From the NCBI GenBank assembly GCA_902552475.1, contig CACDJC010000002.1:36483-100482 (forward strand): a stretch of DNA of 64,000 bases. The letters are read 5' to 3'. The stretch comes from an uncultured Pelagibacteraceae bacterium. GTDB lineage: Bacteria > Pseudomonadota > Alphaproteobacteria > Pelagibacterales > Pelagibacteraceae. Position 1 is the stretch's first letter; the number at the start of each line of letters is the position of its first letter. Below, in pieces: positions 31,442 through 41,746 of this stretch. The notes under the pieces are model-generated. The model worked only from the letters and a program-made list of their open reading frames with translations, searched no databases and was not told where the DNA came from. Made by a program: the position numbers and the translations under genes.

Positions 31442-33817
31442 TTATTTTATTCCAAAAGGTTTAAATACTAACAAAAGAGAAGGTAACAATGTAAGAACCG
31501 AAATCATTGCTAACAACATAGCTATTCCAGTAAAAACACCAAAGTATATTGTTGGTATAAAATTAGATAAAACAAGTATTGAAAAACCAAATATAATTGT
31601 AACTGATGTATTGAGAATAGCGATGCCAACTGTTGAGTGACAAAGTTTTAATGTTTTAATATAATTTCTAGATTTGTTAAACTCTTCTTTAAATCTATAA
31701 ATATAGTGTATGCTATTATCAACAGCTATTCCTATTGTTATTGCGGCAATTGTTATAGTCATCATATCTAAAGGTATTTCAGCAATTCCAAATATTCCCA
31801 GAATAAAGAAAGCAGCAATAAAGTTTGGAACTACACCAATTAACGACAATTTAATATTTTTAAATAAAATTAAAAACATTATAAATATTCCGCTAATTAC
31901 TACTCCTAAAGTAAGTATTTGTGATTTAAATAAACTTTGTAGTAGATTATTAAATAAAATTAAAATTCCTCCCAATTTAAATTCATCTTTTTTTAATTTT
32001 AATTTATTTTCTAAGTCATGATTAATTTTTTTTATTAATTCATTTCTTCTTAAATTCTCTTGAGAGTCTTTAATTCGAAGACTTATTCTAGCTTCAGATT
32101 CTTCAATAGATATATATGGATCAACTATTTCTTTTTTTATAGACTCTGGGATTTTTGAATAAAGAACACCCATTTCTAATGTTCCCAAAGGTTTGTTATT
32201 ATTTAATTGAGTTGCAACTTTAATTATTGAAGAAAAAGACAAAACTTTACCAACAGGCTCTAATCCATCCAAGTAATTGTGAACTCTAGTGATTTTATCT
32301 ATTTTATCTTTAGTAAACCAATATTTTTCATCATTTTCATTTTCATCACCCCAATCATCTTCATCATCATTTTTTTCATTCTTATCTTTTTTTGGAAATT
32401 TAATAATTACTTCAAGTGGAGTTGTTCCTCCTAATTTTTCATCAATTAGTTTCATTCCTTTATAAATTTCAGTATTTTTGTTAAAATAATTGATAAAGCT
32501 ATTTTCTACTTCAAGCTTATTAATGCCAAAAATGCTTAAAATTATTATTATTGACGTTATTCCAAATACAATATGTTTTTGTTTTATCGATCTATCTTTT
32601 AAATAATTTGTAATCTTAGAATTTTCTTTTTTAATAAAATAAATATTGGAGTCATTTGCAAAATTTAACAAAGTAGGAAGAAGTGTAAAAGTAATTATGA
32701 ACGAAGTTATTAATCCATAGGTCATCATCCAACCAAAATCTATAATTGGTTTAATTTCGCTAAAAATCAAAGATAAAAATGCACATACAGTTGTAAGAAC
32801 AGTATATAAAATTGGCCATAACATTTTTTGAGTTGTCATAAGAATAATTTTTGATTTTTTTAATTTTGGAAATTGTTTTTTTAATTGTAAAAACCTAGTA
32901 CTCATATGAATATTCATTGCCATAGTTAAGATTAGCATTAAGGCAATAAAGTTTGATGATATAACCGTAACTTTCCAACCTAATAGACCCAAAAATCCCA
33001 TCATTATAACTACAGCAAAGAAACAGCTACTTATAGGGATGACTATCCATATCAATTTTCTAAAAACAAACCAAAGAGTTGCGATGATAAATAAAAAAAC
33101 TCCCAATCCAAATACAACTATGTCGTTTTTGATAAAAGTCATCATATCATCTGCTATCATTGGAACCCCACCAAGATGTATTTTGCTTTCTTGGTTAAAA
33201 TTTTTAATTATATCTCTAATTTCTAAAATATTTTGATGATTTTGTTTTTTAATTTTATCTTTATATATTTCTAATTCTTCTTTATTTTTAAAGTCTTTAT
33301 TATTTTTATTTGATTTTATATAAACGATTATACCACTTGTTTTTCCATCTTCGCTTATAACGAAATTTTTAAAAACAGGACTATTTAAAATTTCTTTAAA
33401 ACCACGGTCTTTATCAACTCCTTCAGTGTTAAGAGTGGAGTAGTTTTGAATTCTTTCAACTAAAGAACTATCTGAGTTTTCAAGTAATGGAATATCTAAA
33501 ATGGTTATAACACTATGAACCCAGTTTAAATTCTCAATTTTTCTTTTTAATTCATTTAAATTATTAATTGAGCTAGAAGAAATCATTTCTTCTTTTGGAG
33601 TATACGTTAGAACTAAAAATTCTCTCGCTCCATATCTTTCCGTTATTTTATTTAAATATTTTAGATCTGGATCACCTTCTAACAACAATGTTTCTGATGA
33701 TGCATCTAACCGAAAATTTTTTGCATTATATCCAAAAATAATTAAGCACAAGATTAATAATGCAAAAATAAGTTTAGGTTTTTCTATAATATTTTTTTGA
33801 TAAAAATTAGCTAACAT
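31442..33817 (-). CDS. RND-superfamily (MMPL/SSD) exporter
   Basis: Two repeated halves, each one helix, a large periplasmic loop and five helices. N-terminal RFGYNAKNFRLDASSETLL-like region, helices about 230-400 and 630-785, the GMAIDNSIHYIYRF-like motif (TIGIAVDNSIHYIYRFKEEF) in the second half. Resembles hopanoid/lipid-associated HpnN-type exporters. The second periplasmic loop carries an acidic low-complexity insert (EKNDDEDDWGDENENDEKYW). 791 aa. Substrate unknown, probably lipid. Confidence 0.85.
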   Translation of the reverse strand: MLANFYQKNIIEKPKLIFALLILCLIIFGYNAKNFRLDASSETLLLEGDPDLKYLNKITERYGAREFLVLTYTPKEEMISSSSINNLNELKRKIENLNWVHSVITILDIPLLENSDSSLVERIQNYSTLNTEGVDKDRGFKEILNSPVFKNFVISEDGKTSGIIVYIKSNKNNKDFKNKEELEIYKDKIKKQNHQNILEIRDIIKNFNQESKIHLGGVPMIADDMMTFIKNDIVVFGLGVFLFIIATLWFVFRKLIWIVIPISSCFFAVVIMMGFLGLLGWKVTVISSNFIALMLILTMAMNIHMSTRFLQLKKQFPKLKKSKIILMTTQKMLWPILYTVLTTVCAFLSLIFSEIKPIIDFGWMMTYGLITSFIITFTLLPTLLNFANDSNIYFIKKENSKITNYLKDRSIKQKHIVFGITSIIIILSIFGINKLEVENSFINYFNKNTEIYKGMKLIDEKLGGTTPLEVIIKFPKKDKNEKNDDEDDWGDENENDEKYWFTKDKIDKITRVHNYLDGLEPVGKVLSFSSIIKVATQLNNNKPLGTLEMGVLYSKIPESIKKEIVDPYISIEESEARISLRIKDSQENLRRNELIKKINHDLENKLKLKKDEFKLGGILILFNNLLQSLFKSQILTLGVVISGIFIMFLILFKNIKLSLIGVVPNFIAAFFILGIFGIAEIPLDMMTITIAAITIGIAVDNSIHYIYRFKEEFNKSRNYIKTLKLCHSTVGIAILNTSVTIIFGFSILVLSNFIPTIYFGVFTGIAMLLAMISVLTLLPSLLLVFKPFGIK

Positions 33818-33842
33818 TCAATATTAGCTTATATAATTTATA

Positions 33843-35258
33843 TTAATTATTTTGAATATCTTTAAATTTGGTAAACATTGGCTCAAATTCAAGCATTATG
33901 TTACCTGTTGGACCATGGCGCTGTTTTCCAATTATGATTTCTGCTAAATTTGCTACTTCGTTCATTTTTGCCTGCCATTCTGCATGATCTACAGTTGCTG
34001 CTCTAGGTTCTTGTTTTTCTAGGTAATATGCTTCTCTATAAACAAACATAACAACATCAGCATCTTGTTCAATTGATCCAGACTCTCTTAAATCAGATAA
34101 TTGAGGTTTTTTAAGATCTCTTTGTTCTACTGCCCTAGAAAGTTGTGATAATGCAAGTACTGGAACAGATAATTCTTTAGCTAATGCTTTTAAACCTTGA
34201 GTGATTTCTGAAATTTCTTGAACTCTACCATCTTTAAAATTTGAAGCTCTCATTAATTGTATATAATCAATTACAACCATATCTAATCCGTACAATCTCT
34301 TTATTCTTCTAGCTCTATTACTTAAAGCAGCTATTGAGATGGCTGGAGTTTCATCAATATACAGAGGTAATTCTGAAATATTTTTGGATGTTTCAATGAA
34401 TTTGTCAAATTGTTCTTCAGAAATTCTTCCTCTTCTAATATCATTTGATTTTATTCTTGATTGTTCAGCAAGAATTCTAGTAGATAATTGTTCTGAGGAC
34501 ATTTCCAAAGAAAAAAAGGCAATAGAAGATTTTTTTCCTTCGTCCTGTATTTTTTTTGCTGCATGGAATGCTATATTAGTTGCCAATGCAGTTTTACCCA
34601 TTGATGGTCTACCTGCAATTATAACTAAATCAGATTTATGTAATCCACCCAGTCTATCATCTAGATCTGTAAGACCGGAAGGCACCCCAACTATACCCTC
34701 TTCATTTTTGTATGCATTCGAAGCCATTTCAATTGTTTGTTTCATTGCCTCATCAAATTTGACAAGAGATGAAGCAAAAGAACCTTTTTCAGCTAAATCA
34801 AACAATGATTTTTCATAATTTTCTATTATTTTTTGACCATCATTATCTATTTCGTTTAATTTTGCAGAATCTATAACATTTCCAGAAATCTTAATTAATT
34901 CTCTTTTTACATATAGGTCATATATTAATTTTGAATATTCAATTGTTTGTCTAGTAGATGAAGAAAATTTTGTAATTTTTACAAGGTATTCAGGAATATT
35001 TAATTCATCTTGTTGATTTTCAAAAAAATTTTTAAGAGTTATAGGGTTTGCAAGCATTCCTTTATAAATTAAGCTTTCGATAGAATTGTAAATTTTTTGA
35101 TGCATTGGATCATAAAAATTTTTACTAGAAATTAACATGCTGATTTCATCAAATATTTCATTAGATAGCAAAATTGATCCTATTACTGACTGTTCAGCTT
35201 CAATATTATTTGGAAGTTCCTCAAGTTTATTTTTAATAACATTTAAAGATTGGGACAT
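33843..35258 (-). CDS. dnaB: Replicative DNA helicase
   Basis: Hexameric fork helicase. N-terminal primase-interaction domain (about 10-110, LPNNIEAEQSVIGSILL), RecA-like domain from about 185 with Walker A GRPSMGKT (216-223), Walker B MVVIDYIQLMR and the DADVVMFVYREAYY segment. 471 aa, normal, no intein. It follows the rpsF-rpsR-rplI operon, the usual order. Plus-strand ORF across it is a shadow. Confidence 0.97.
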   Translation of the reverse strand: MSQSLNVIKNKLEELPNNIEAEQSVIGSILLSNEIFDEISMLISSKNFYDPMHQKIYNSIESLIYKGMLANPITLKNFFENQQDELNIPEYLVKITKFSSSTRQTIEYSKLIYDLYVKRELIKISGNVIDSAKLNEIDNDGQKIIENYEKSLFDLAEKGSFASSLVKFDEAMKQTIEMASNAYKNEEGIVGVPSGLTDLDDRLGGLHKSDLVIIAGRPSMGKTALATNIAFHAAKKIQDEGKKSSIAFFSLEMSSEQLSTRILAEQSRIKSNDIRRGRISEEQFDKFIETSKNISELPLYIDETPAISIAALSNRARRIKRLYGLDMVVIDYIQLMRASNFKDGRVQEISEITQGLKALAKELSVPVLALSQLSRAVEQRDLKKPQLSDLRESGSIEQDADVVMFVYREAYYLEKQEPRAATVDHAEWQAKMNEVANLAEIIIGKQRHGPTGNIMLEFEPMFTKFKDIQNN

Positions 35259-35324
35259 AATAAAAAAATATAAAATTTTAAAAATATTACAATTATAAAA
35301 ATTACTGGGGAAAATAATGTATAA

Positions 35325-35783
35325 TTATTTTATTTCTTCTTGAGGAGATACTTTTATTACAATCTGTGTTTGAATTTCAGAATGCAAGTTTACCATAACT
35401 TTAAAATTTCCTAGAGATTTAATTTCATTAATTGGTTGAATTAAAGAAGGGTTAATTTCAACCTTTTCTTGTTCTGCTAATAATTTTGAAATTTCAGTTG
35501 GTTTTACCGATCCATATAGCTCTTTATTTTCGGTACTTAGTTTTTTTATTTCATATTCTTTATTCTTTATTTTTTCTTGAATTGTTTTGGCTTCTTTTTT
35601 TTTGTCTTGATCCTTTTTATTTAACTCTTGCTTAATTTTTTCAACTTCTTTAATATTTTCTTTTGAGGCAAAAAGAGCTTTTTTTTTTGAAATAAGAAAA
35701 TTTCTAGCAAACCCTCTCTTGACATCAATTATTTCTCCAATTGATCCAACTTTTCTTACATTTTCTAATAGAATTACTTTCAT
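35325..35783 (-). CDS. rplI: 50S ribosomal protein L9
   Basis: Binds 23S rRNA. N-terminal domain [31 protein letters not shown]-type start is diagnostic, followed by the long charged connecting helix (about 40-80) and C-terminal domain with ELYGSVKPTEI. 152 aa. Start shares a base with the end of rpsR. Confidence 0.97.
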   Translation of the reverse strand: MKVILLENVRKVGSIGEIIDVKRGFARNFLISKKKALFASKENIKEVEKIKQELNKKDQDKKKEAKTIQEKIKNKEYEIKKLSTENKELYGSVKPTEISKLLAEQEKVEINPSLIQPINEIKSLGNFKVMVNLHSEIQTQIVIKVSPQEEIK

Positions 35784-36052
35784 TACATTAATGCTAAGTT
35801 TCTTGCTCTTTTAATAGATAAAGATAGTTCTCTTTGTTTTTTTTGACTAACAGAAGTAATTCTTGAAGGTAAAATTTTTCCATTCTCAGAAACATACCTT
35901 CTTAATAATTTAATATTTTTGTAATCAACCACTGGAGCACCTTTTCCTGATAAAGGACATTTTTTTTTAAATTTATATTTTTGATTTTGAAATATGCTTA
36001 GTTTAGAAAAGTTACTTGATGAAGATTTTTTTTTGTTATTTCTTTTTTTCAT
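35783..36052 (-). CDS. rpsR: 30S ribosomal protein S18
   Basis: Small-subunit protein partner of S6. [20 protein letters not shown] and [22 protein letters not shown] are diagnostic. 89 aa with a Lys/Ser-rich extension at the N-terminus. One-base overlaps with both rpsF and rplI. Confidence 0.97.
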   Translation of the reverse strand: MKKRNNKKKSSSSNFSKLSIFQNQKYKFKKKCPLSGKGAPVVDYKNIKLLRRYVSENGKILPSRITSVSQKKQRELSLSIKRARNLALM

Positions 36053-36408
36053 TATAATCTTGATTTATTTTTTTCAACTTCTTTGTCTTCATTTTTTTTA
36101 AAGTAATCTGTTTCTAGATCAAATTTTTTTACTCTGACTGTTAAATATCTTAATAAGTTTTTATCAATTTTTTCACTTTTTTCTAACTCGGATATAGTCT
36201 TACCGCTAGCTTTAATTTTGAAGTGAATATAGTTTCCTTTTTTATTTTTTTTTATTAAATAAGATAAATTCATTAAACCCCAATTTTCAAGTTTAACCAC
36301 ATCTCCTTCATTTTTCTCAACAATTTTAGAATACTTTTCCTGTATTTGTTTTAATTGAGATGGGCTAGTATCTTGTCTAGCTATGATTGTATGCTCGTAT
36401 AAGTTCAT
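36052..36408 (-). CDS. rpsF: 30S ribosomal protein S6
   Basis: [19 protein letters not shown] start and [27 protein letters not shown] are characteristic. 118 aa with a charged C-terminal tail. First gene of the operon; the 84-base divergent gap to fabD is AT-only and shows no S6-S18-binding leader hairpin that I can see. Confidence 0.97.
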   Translation of the reverse strand: MNLYEHTIIARQDTSPSQLKQIQEKYSKIVEKNEGDVVKLENWGLMNLSYLIKKNKKGNYIHFKIKASGKTISELEKSEKIDKNLLRYLTVRVKKFDLETDYFKKNEDKEVEKNKSRL

Positions 36409-36492
36409 AATAATTCTTTTAAAAAAAAGAGGATATACTATTATAAATTTTTAATTACAATATAAAAAATACAATTTTTACTTAAATTTTCT

Positions 36493-37410
36493 ATGTTTTC
36501 AGTTCTATTTCCTGGTCAAGGCTCTCAAGAAGTGGGAATGATAAAAAATCTATATAATAATTTTAACTATATAAAATCTTTATTTGAAGAAGCTGATGAA
36601 TTACTTCAAATATCATTAAGTAAAATGATATTAGACGGTCCAAAAGAATTATTAAATCAAACTGAAAATACCCAACCAGCAGTTTTTTTAACATCATATT
36701 CAATTTTTAAAGTGATAAAAAATGAAACTTCTTTTGATATAAACCAAGCCAAGTTTTTTGCAGGTCATTCACTTGGTGAATATTCTGCTTTGGCTTGTGC
36801 AAATTCAATTACATTTGAAAAAACAATTAAACTTTTAAAAATTAGAGGCAAAGCAATGCAAAGTGCCGTTCCTCCAGGCGAAGGTGGAATGATTGCTGTT
36901 TTAGGAACAGAAGTTGAAAATATTAATGAAATAATAAATAAAAATAATTTTGAATGCTATATAGCAAATGATAATTCAGTAGGTCAAATAGTTGTAAGTG
37001 GAAAAATGAAAGATTTAGATAATTTTTCAAGTGAATTGAAAATTGCAAATATAAAAAATATTAAATTACCAGTTTCTGCACCTTTTCATTGTAAATTAAT
37101 GAGCCATGCTACAAAAATTATGAATAATGAAATTACAAATACTGAATTTAAAGCCCCAAAAAATGATATAATTTCAAATGTTACAGCAAAACCATCAAAT
37201 GATCCTAAAGAAATTAAAAATTTATTAATCCAACAAATTGAAAAGCCTGTAAGATGGAGAGAAAGTGTTACTAATATGATTGATTCTAGTGTTGAAAAAT
37301 TTGTAGAAATTGGACCTGGAAAGGTTTTGTCAGGATTAGTTAAAAGAATAGATAGAAATGTAAAATTAATTCAAGTAAATGATATAGAGGATTTAAAAAA
37401 TTTAAATTAA
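36493..37410 (+). CDS. fabD: Malonyl-CoA:ACP transacylase
   Basis: Loads malonyl on acyl carrier protein for fatty acid synthesis. LFPGQGSQEVGM at the N-terminus, catalytic Ser93 in GHSLGEYSAL, catalytic His in SAPFHCKLM (near 198), FVEIGPGKVLSGLV close to the end. 305 aa. Starts the fabD-fabG-acpP-gmk run; two bases separate it from fabG. Confidence 0.97.
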   Translation: MFSVLFPGQGSQEVGMIKNLYNNFNYIKSLFEEADELLQISLSKMILDGPKELLNQTENTQPAVFLTSYSIFKVIKNETSFDINQAKFFAGHSLGEYSALACANSITFEKTIKLLKIRGKAMQSAVPPGEGGMIAVLGTEVENINEIINKNNFECYIANDNSVGQIVVSGKMKDLDNFSSELKIANIKNIKLPVSAPFHCKLMSHATKIMNNEITNTEFKAPKNDIISNVTAKPSNDPKEIKNLLIQQIEKPVRWRESVTNMIDSSVEKFVEIGPGKVLSGLVKRIDRNVKLIQVNDIEDLKNLN

Positions 37411-37412
37411 AA

Positions 37413-38150
37413 ATGATAGATCTTAAAAATTTAAATATAATATTAACTGGAGCTACTGGCGGTATTGGAAATTCTATATTAGAAAAATTAGTATCTGGTG
37501 GTGCAAATGTTTTAGCAAGTGGTACCAATGAAGAGAAATTAAATTTAATTAAAGAGAATTATAATGAAACAAAGGTTAAAAAGTTTGATATTTCTAATCA
37601 TGATCAAATCGAAAATTTTGTTAATGATTGTTACGAAGTTTTGGGGAATAAAATAGATGTTTTGATTAATAATGCTGGCGTCACTCAAGACAACCTTTCA
37701 ATCAGAATGAAAACAGATGAATGGAACAAAGTTATTGATATAAATCTTAAATCTACATTTTTAATGAGCAAAAATGTTATAAAAAAAATGTTAAAAAGTA
37801 AAAAAGGTAAAATAATAAATATTACATCAGTTGTTGGCCACACTGGAAATATTGGTCAAGCAAACTATGCAGCTTCCAAAGCTGGGGTCATTGGAATGTC
37901 TAAAAGTCTATCTTTAGAATATGGTAAAAAAAATATTACAGTAAATTGTGTGTCTCCTGGCTTTATTACATCAAATATGACTGATAAAATTAATGAAGAA
38001 CACAAAGAACTATTAAAATCAAGAATTTCTCTAAATAAATTTGGAAATCCCAAAGATGTTGCAAATACAGTTGCCTTTTTATGTTCAGAAATGTCAGATT
38101 ATATTACAGGTGAAACAATCCACGTGAATGGTGGCATGTATTTTAGTTGA
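37413..38150 (+). CDS. fabG: 3-oxoacyl-ACP reductase
   Basis: NADPH-dependent reduction in fatty acid elongation. TGATGGIGNSI cofactor loop, NNAGV, and the Ser139-Tyr152-Lys156 catalytic set (INITSVVG, NYAASKAG). GETIHVNGGMYFS C-terminus is typical. 245 aa. Confidence 0.96.
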   Translation: MIDLKNLNIILTGATGGIGNSILEKLVSGGANVLASGTNEEKLNLIKENYNETKVKKFDISNHDQIENFVNDCYEVLGNKIDVLINNAGVTQDNLSIRMKTDEWNKVIDINLKSTFLMSKNVIKKMLKSKKGKIINITSVVGHTGNIGQANYAASKAGVIGMSKSLSLEYGKKNITVNCVSPGFITSNMTDKINEEHKELLKSRISLNKFGNPKDVANTVAFLCSEMSDYITGETIHVNGGMYFS

Positions 38151-38197
38151 CAAAATTATTAAAATATTTATTAACGACTTAACTTAAAAGGAACAAA

Positions 38198-38437
38198 ATG
38201 TCAGATGATATTTCAAGTAAAGTAAAAAAAATTGTTGCAGATCATCTTGGAATAGATGAGTCCAAAGTGACTGAAGAATCAAGTTTTATAGATGATCTTG
38301 GAGCGGATAGTTTAGATACAGTTGAATTAGTTATGGCGTTCGAAGAAGAATTTGGATCAGAGATATCCGATAGCGATGCTGAAAAAATTTTAACTGTTGG
38401 AGACGCCGTTAAATTTATAGAAAATAAAGCTAATTAA
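38198..38437 (+). CDS. acpP: Acyl carrier protein
   Basis: 79-aa acidic helical carrier; phosphopantetheine attaches to Ser38 in [15 protein letters not shown]. An AAAAGGAAC sequence lies before the ATG. The usual downstream fabF and mltG genes are absent; the next gene, 11 bases on, is gmk. Confidence 0.97.
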   Translation: MSDDISSKVKKIVADHLGIDESKVTEESSFIDDLGADSLDTVELVMAFEEEFGSEISDSDAEKILTVGDAVKFIENKAN

Positions 38438-38448
38438 TTTTACTTTGA

Positions 38449-39084
38449 ATGTCCGAATTAAATGAAGGGATAATTGTAATATTATCATCACCTTCGGGCG
38501 CAGGTAAGACAACACTTGCAAAAAAAATTTCTTTAGAAAAAAATTTTTTTATTTCAGTTTCACACACTACAAGAAAGCCCAGAGCAAATGAAATAAATGG
38601 ATTAGATTATTTCTTTGTTTCAAAGATAGAATTTGAAAAATTAATAAAAAAAGAAAAATTTTTAGAGCATGCCAATGTTTTTAATAATTACTATGGATCA
38701 TTGAAAGATACAGTTATTCAGAAATTAGAGAGTGGAGTAAATGTTGTATTTGATATTGATTGGCAAGGAACAGAACAAATTAAACAAAAAAAATTGAAAT
38801 ATAAAATTATTACTATTTTTATATTGCCTCCATCTAAAAATGAACTTTTTAAAAGATTATTAAATAGAGATCAAAATGATAAAAAAATTGCCAATGATAG
38901 AATGAAACAATTTAATAGAGATGTTTTGCATTGGAAAAATTATGATTTTGTAGTCATTAATGATGATTTACAAAATTGCTATAAAAAAATTAATAAATAT
39001 ATAAATTTAAAAAAAAAAAATGTTGCTTTTGAAGCATTTGATAAAAAATTAATAAAAGAACATGTTAAAAATTTAATTAATTGA
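38449..39084 (+). CDS. gmk: Guanylate kinase
   Basis: Phosphorylates GMP to GDP. P-loop [10 protein letters not shown] (residues 13-22), [24 protein letters not shown]-binding segment, [13 protein letters not shown] and DIDWQG follow in the family order. 211 aa. The end overlaps the convergent rsmA by 12 bases. Confidence 0.96.
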   Translation: MSELNEGIIVILSSPSGAGKTTLAKKISLEKNFFISVSHTTRKPRANEINGLDYFFVSKIEFEKLIKKEKFLEHANVFNNYYGSLKDTVIQKLESGVNVVFDIDWQGTEQIKQKKLKYKIITIFILPPSKNELFKRLLNRDQNDKKIANDRMKQFNRDVLHWKNYDFVVINDDLQNCYKKINKYINLKKKNVAFEAFDKKLIKEHVKNLIN

Positions 39085-39864
39085 CTTTTCGTACATAGAA
39101 CAAATTTTATAATAAGTTAGTTTTGAAAGATTTTGAGGTCTTAAATTTAAATCCAATGAAAGTTCATTTGATATTTGCTCATAGTTTTTAAATAAAATTT
39201 TCATAGGTTTTTTTATCATTTTTCTTCTTTGATTAAAAAATACATTGGTAATGTGTTCTAAATTTTTACCATCTTGTATTGGATAGATATTTTTTTTTGG
39301 TTTTAAAGTAAGAATTGTACTTTCAACTTTTGGGATTGGAGTAAAACTTTTTGGATTAATATCCATTATTTTTTTTATATCTAATTTCCAATTTGAAATA
39401 ATAGTTAATCTACTATAATTTTTAGAATTTACTTCTGCAACTATTCTATCGGCCACCTCTTTTTGGAACATTAATATAAATTTTTTACAATACTTGTCTA
39501 ATTTTTTTATTTTTACCCACTTTGATAAAATCTTAGTTGAAATATTATATGGCAAATTACCAAAAATAATAATTTTTTTTTTAAAATTATTTTCATAAGA
39601 AAAATCTAACATATCAGAATTAATTATATCTATTTTTTCTTTAAATTTTTTTTTTAAAATTTCAACCATTGCTTTATCTTTTTCTATTACAGCTAATTTT
39701 TTTGGTTTTTTATATAAAATTTCTTCAGTTAAATTTCCTGTACCAGGTCCTACTTCTAAAACAATGTCTTCATTGCTTATATTTCCAAGTTCAGCAATTA
39801 TTTTTATTATATTTTTATCTATTAGGAAATTTTGACCTAAACTTTTTTTTGGTCGAAGTTTCAT
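39073..39864 (-). CDS. rsmA: 16S rRNA (adenine1518/1519-N6)-dimethyltransferase
   Basis: Dimethylates two adenines in the 3' hairpin of 16S r[31 protein letters not shown] (SAM motif I), and catalytic NLPYNIS are present; C-terminal [10 protein letters not shown] and [11 protein letters not shown] also fit. 263 aa. Overlaps pdxA by four bases. Confidence 0.96.
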   Translation of the reverse strand: MKLRPKKSLGQNFLIDKNIIKIIAELGNISNEDIVLEVGPGTGNLTEEILYKKPKKLAVIEKDKAMVEILKKKFKEKIDIINSDMLDFSYENNFKKKIIIFGNLPYNISTKILSKWVKIKKLDKYCKKFILMFQKEVADRIVAEVNSKNYSRLTIISNWKLDIKKIMDINPKSFTPIPKVESTILTLKPKKNIYPIQDGKNLEHITNVFFNQRRKMIKKPMKILFKNYEQISNELSLDLNLRPQNLSKLTYYKICSMYEKSIN

Positions 39865-40826
39865 GAAAATTTGTTAAAAAATTTAATTGCATAAAACATT
39901 GATGAAGGATCAGATCTATTTTCTCCAAGCATAGAATAATTAGGTCCATGATCTGGTGTAATTCTTAAAAAAGGTAATCCAATAGTTAGATTTATTGCAT
40001 TAAAACCAAAAAGTGTTTTAGAAGGTATCAAAACTTGATCATGATACATTCCAATTACAACATCGTATTTTTTTATATTTTTGTCGGAAAAAAATGTATC
40101 TGCAGAGTGAGGTCCGTCAATATTCAATTTCTTATTTTTTAGATAATTTATAGCGGGTAAAATTTTGGTCTTTTCTTCACTTATTTTGTCAGTTGTTTCA
40201 CAGTGTGGATTAAGTCCTAGAACAGCAAATCTTGGTTTTTTTTTAAATTTAATTTTAAAAAAATTATTAATTTTAAAAATATTATTTATTATTTTTTTTT
40301 TGGTTATGTATTTATTTATACTTTTAACAGGAATATGAGTTGTTATTGGAGAAACTGACATTTTTTCATTATAAATTAACATTACTTCATTTTTTGAATT
40401 TGTTTTATAAGCAATGTATTCAGTAACACCAGGAAATTTTTTTTTTAAAAAATGTTTTTTTGAAATTGGTCCATTTATAAATCCAATTGATTTATTTTTT
40501 TTTATAATTGCAAAACCAGCATCAAAACAATTTTTAATATATTCATTTGATTTATTTGAAATTGTATCAAATGTCTTTTTAAATTTATAATCAATATTTA
40601 TTATATTGATTTTTTTATTTTTTGAAAATTTGATATTTGATATTTCATTCAAAGATAATTTATATTTTAACTTATTCATTTGCATTAAAAGCAAATTTTT
40701 GCATCCAATCAAAACTATTTTTTTTTTCATTTTCTTAAAATTTTTTGAATTAAAAAATTTAAACAAAATTTCTGAAAATGTACTATTGGGTTCACCCATC
40801 ACAACTAGGATTGTCTTAATATTCAT
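39861..40826 (-). CDS. pdxA: 4-hydroxythreonine-4-phosphate dehydrogenase
   Basis: NAD-dependent step of DXP-type vitamin B6 synthesis. Metal histidines lie in TTHIPVKS, GLNPHCE and GMYHDQVLIPSKTL; FNAINLTIGLPFLRITPDHG is diagnostic. N-terminus MGEP is degenerate relative to GDPAG. 321 aa. Between surA and rsmA, the usual alphaproteobacterial arrangement. Confidence 0.93.
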   Translation of the reverse strand: MNIKTILVVMGEPNSTFSEILFKFFNSKNFKKMKKKIVLIGCKNLLLMQMNKLKYKLSLNEISNIKFSKNKKINIINIDYKFKKTFDTISNKSNEYIKNCFDAGFAIIKKNKSIGFINGPISKKHFLKKKFPGVTEYIAYKTNSKNEVMLIYNEKMSVSPITTHIPVKSINKYITKKKIINNIFKINNFFKIKFKKKPRFAVLGLNPHCETTDKISEEKTKILPAINYLKNKKLNIDGPHSADTFFSDKNIKKYDVVIGMYHDQVLIPSKTLFGFNAINLTIGLPFLRITPDHGPNYSMLGENRSDPSSMFYAIKFFNKFS

Positions 40827-41745
40827 TTATTTGTGTATTTTGTTTTAATCTTTTATAATAGATTATTGAAAAATTATTAAGTTGCCTATTTGTTTCATAA
40901 TCAATCATATTTTTCAGTTCTTTTTCAATATCAATTTTTTGATTTAGTATTTTTTTATTATTTAGTTTTATCAGAAGATAGCCATTTGCTATTTTAATTG
41001 GTTTTGATATTCCGCCTATTTTAAGTTCTTTAACGATATTTTTTAATTTATTTGAAATTTGTATTTCATTAATCCATCCAATCAGTCCACCATTTTTTGA
41101 TGTATTTGATATGCTTAAAGTATTTGCGGTATTTTCAAAACCTATATTTTTAATACTGTCTTTAACTTTTTTTAAAGTTATTTTATAATTTTCATTTGGT
41201 TTTTCTTCAAATACTATTTCTGATAAATTGTATTGAAATTTCTTTTCTTTTTTTTGAAATTCATCTAATAATTTTTTTTTCATAACTTTTTTATCAATCT
41301 TGATATTTTTTAAATATTTTTTATAAACCAGTTGATTCCAAAGAGTTTCAATTCTAAGTTTTTTTCTTATTTCAAGATAATCTAAATCATTTTTTTTTAA
41401 TAAATTAACAAGTTCACCTTTTTTAATATTTTTTTGTTTTAAAAGATTATTTTCTATTTTATCTACAAGGCTATTTTTTTTATCTATATCAAAAAATTTT
41501 TTTAGTTCTTTCTTCTTAATTATTTCTCTTATAATTGAATTTTCGGCAATACTATCTGTATCTTTTTCACTTAATTCCTTTAATTTTGGGTTCAAAAAAA
41601 ATAAATATTTCTTTTCATTCTCTATGTCTATATTTGTAATAATAATATTATCAATTTCTGCCACTATTTTAATTTCTAAGCCAAAAGATTTATTGCCCAA
41701 AAAAGAAAAAAAAATTAAAATTATTAAGATTTTTCTTAATAACAT
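40816..41745 (-). CDS. surA: Periplasmic chaperone/peptidyl-prolyl isomerase SurA
   Basis: Helps outer-membrane proteins reach BAM. Signal peptide about residues 1-22 (ending SFG), SurA N-terminal helical domain, then one parvulin domain with NGGLIGWINEIQIS and ISKPIKIANGYLLIKL. 309 aa, shorter than the two-parvulin E. coli form. Lies between lptD and pdxA with a ten-base overlap to pdxA. Confidence 0.88.
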   Translation of the reverse strand: MLLRKILIILIFFSFLGNKSFGLEIKIVAEIDNIIITNIDIENEKKYLFFLNPKLKELSEKDTDSIAENSIIREIIKKKELKKFFDIDKKNSLVDKIENNLLKQKNIKKGELVNLLKKNDLDYLEIRKKLRIETLWNQLVYKKYLKNIKIDKKVMKKKLLDEFQKKEKKFQYNLSEIVFEEKPNENYKITLKKVKDSIKNIGFENTANTLSISNTSKNGGLIGWINEIQISNKLKNIVKELKIGGISKPIKIANGYLLIKLNNKKILNQKIDIEKELKNMIDYETNRQLNNFSIIYYKRLKQNTQINEY

Positions 41746-41746
41746 T

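Noticed and set aside
34339-34818. 159-aa plus-strand ORF inside dnaB
   Set aside because: Long but antisense to the conserved RecA domain of DnaB; explained by codon structure.
36409-36492. S6-S18-binding leader RNA upstream of rpsF
   Set aside because: The gap is nearly pure A/T without a stable hairpin or conserved CCG loop.
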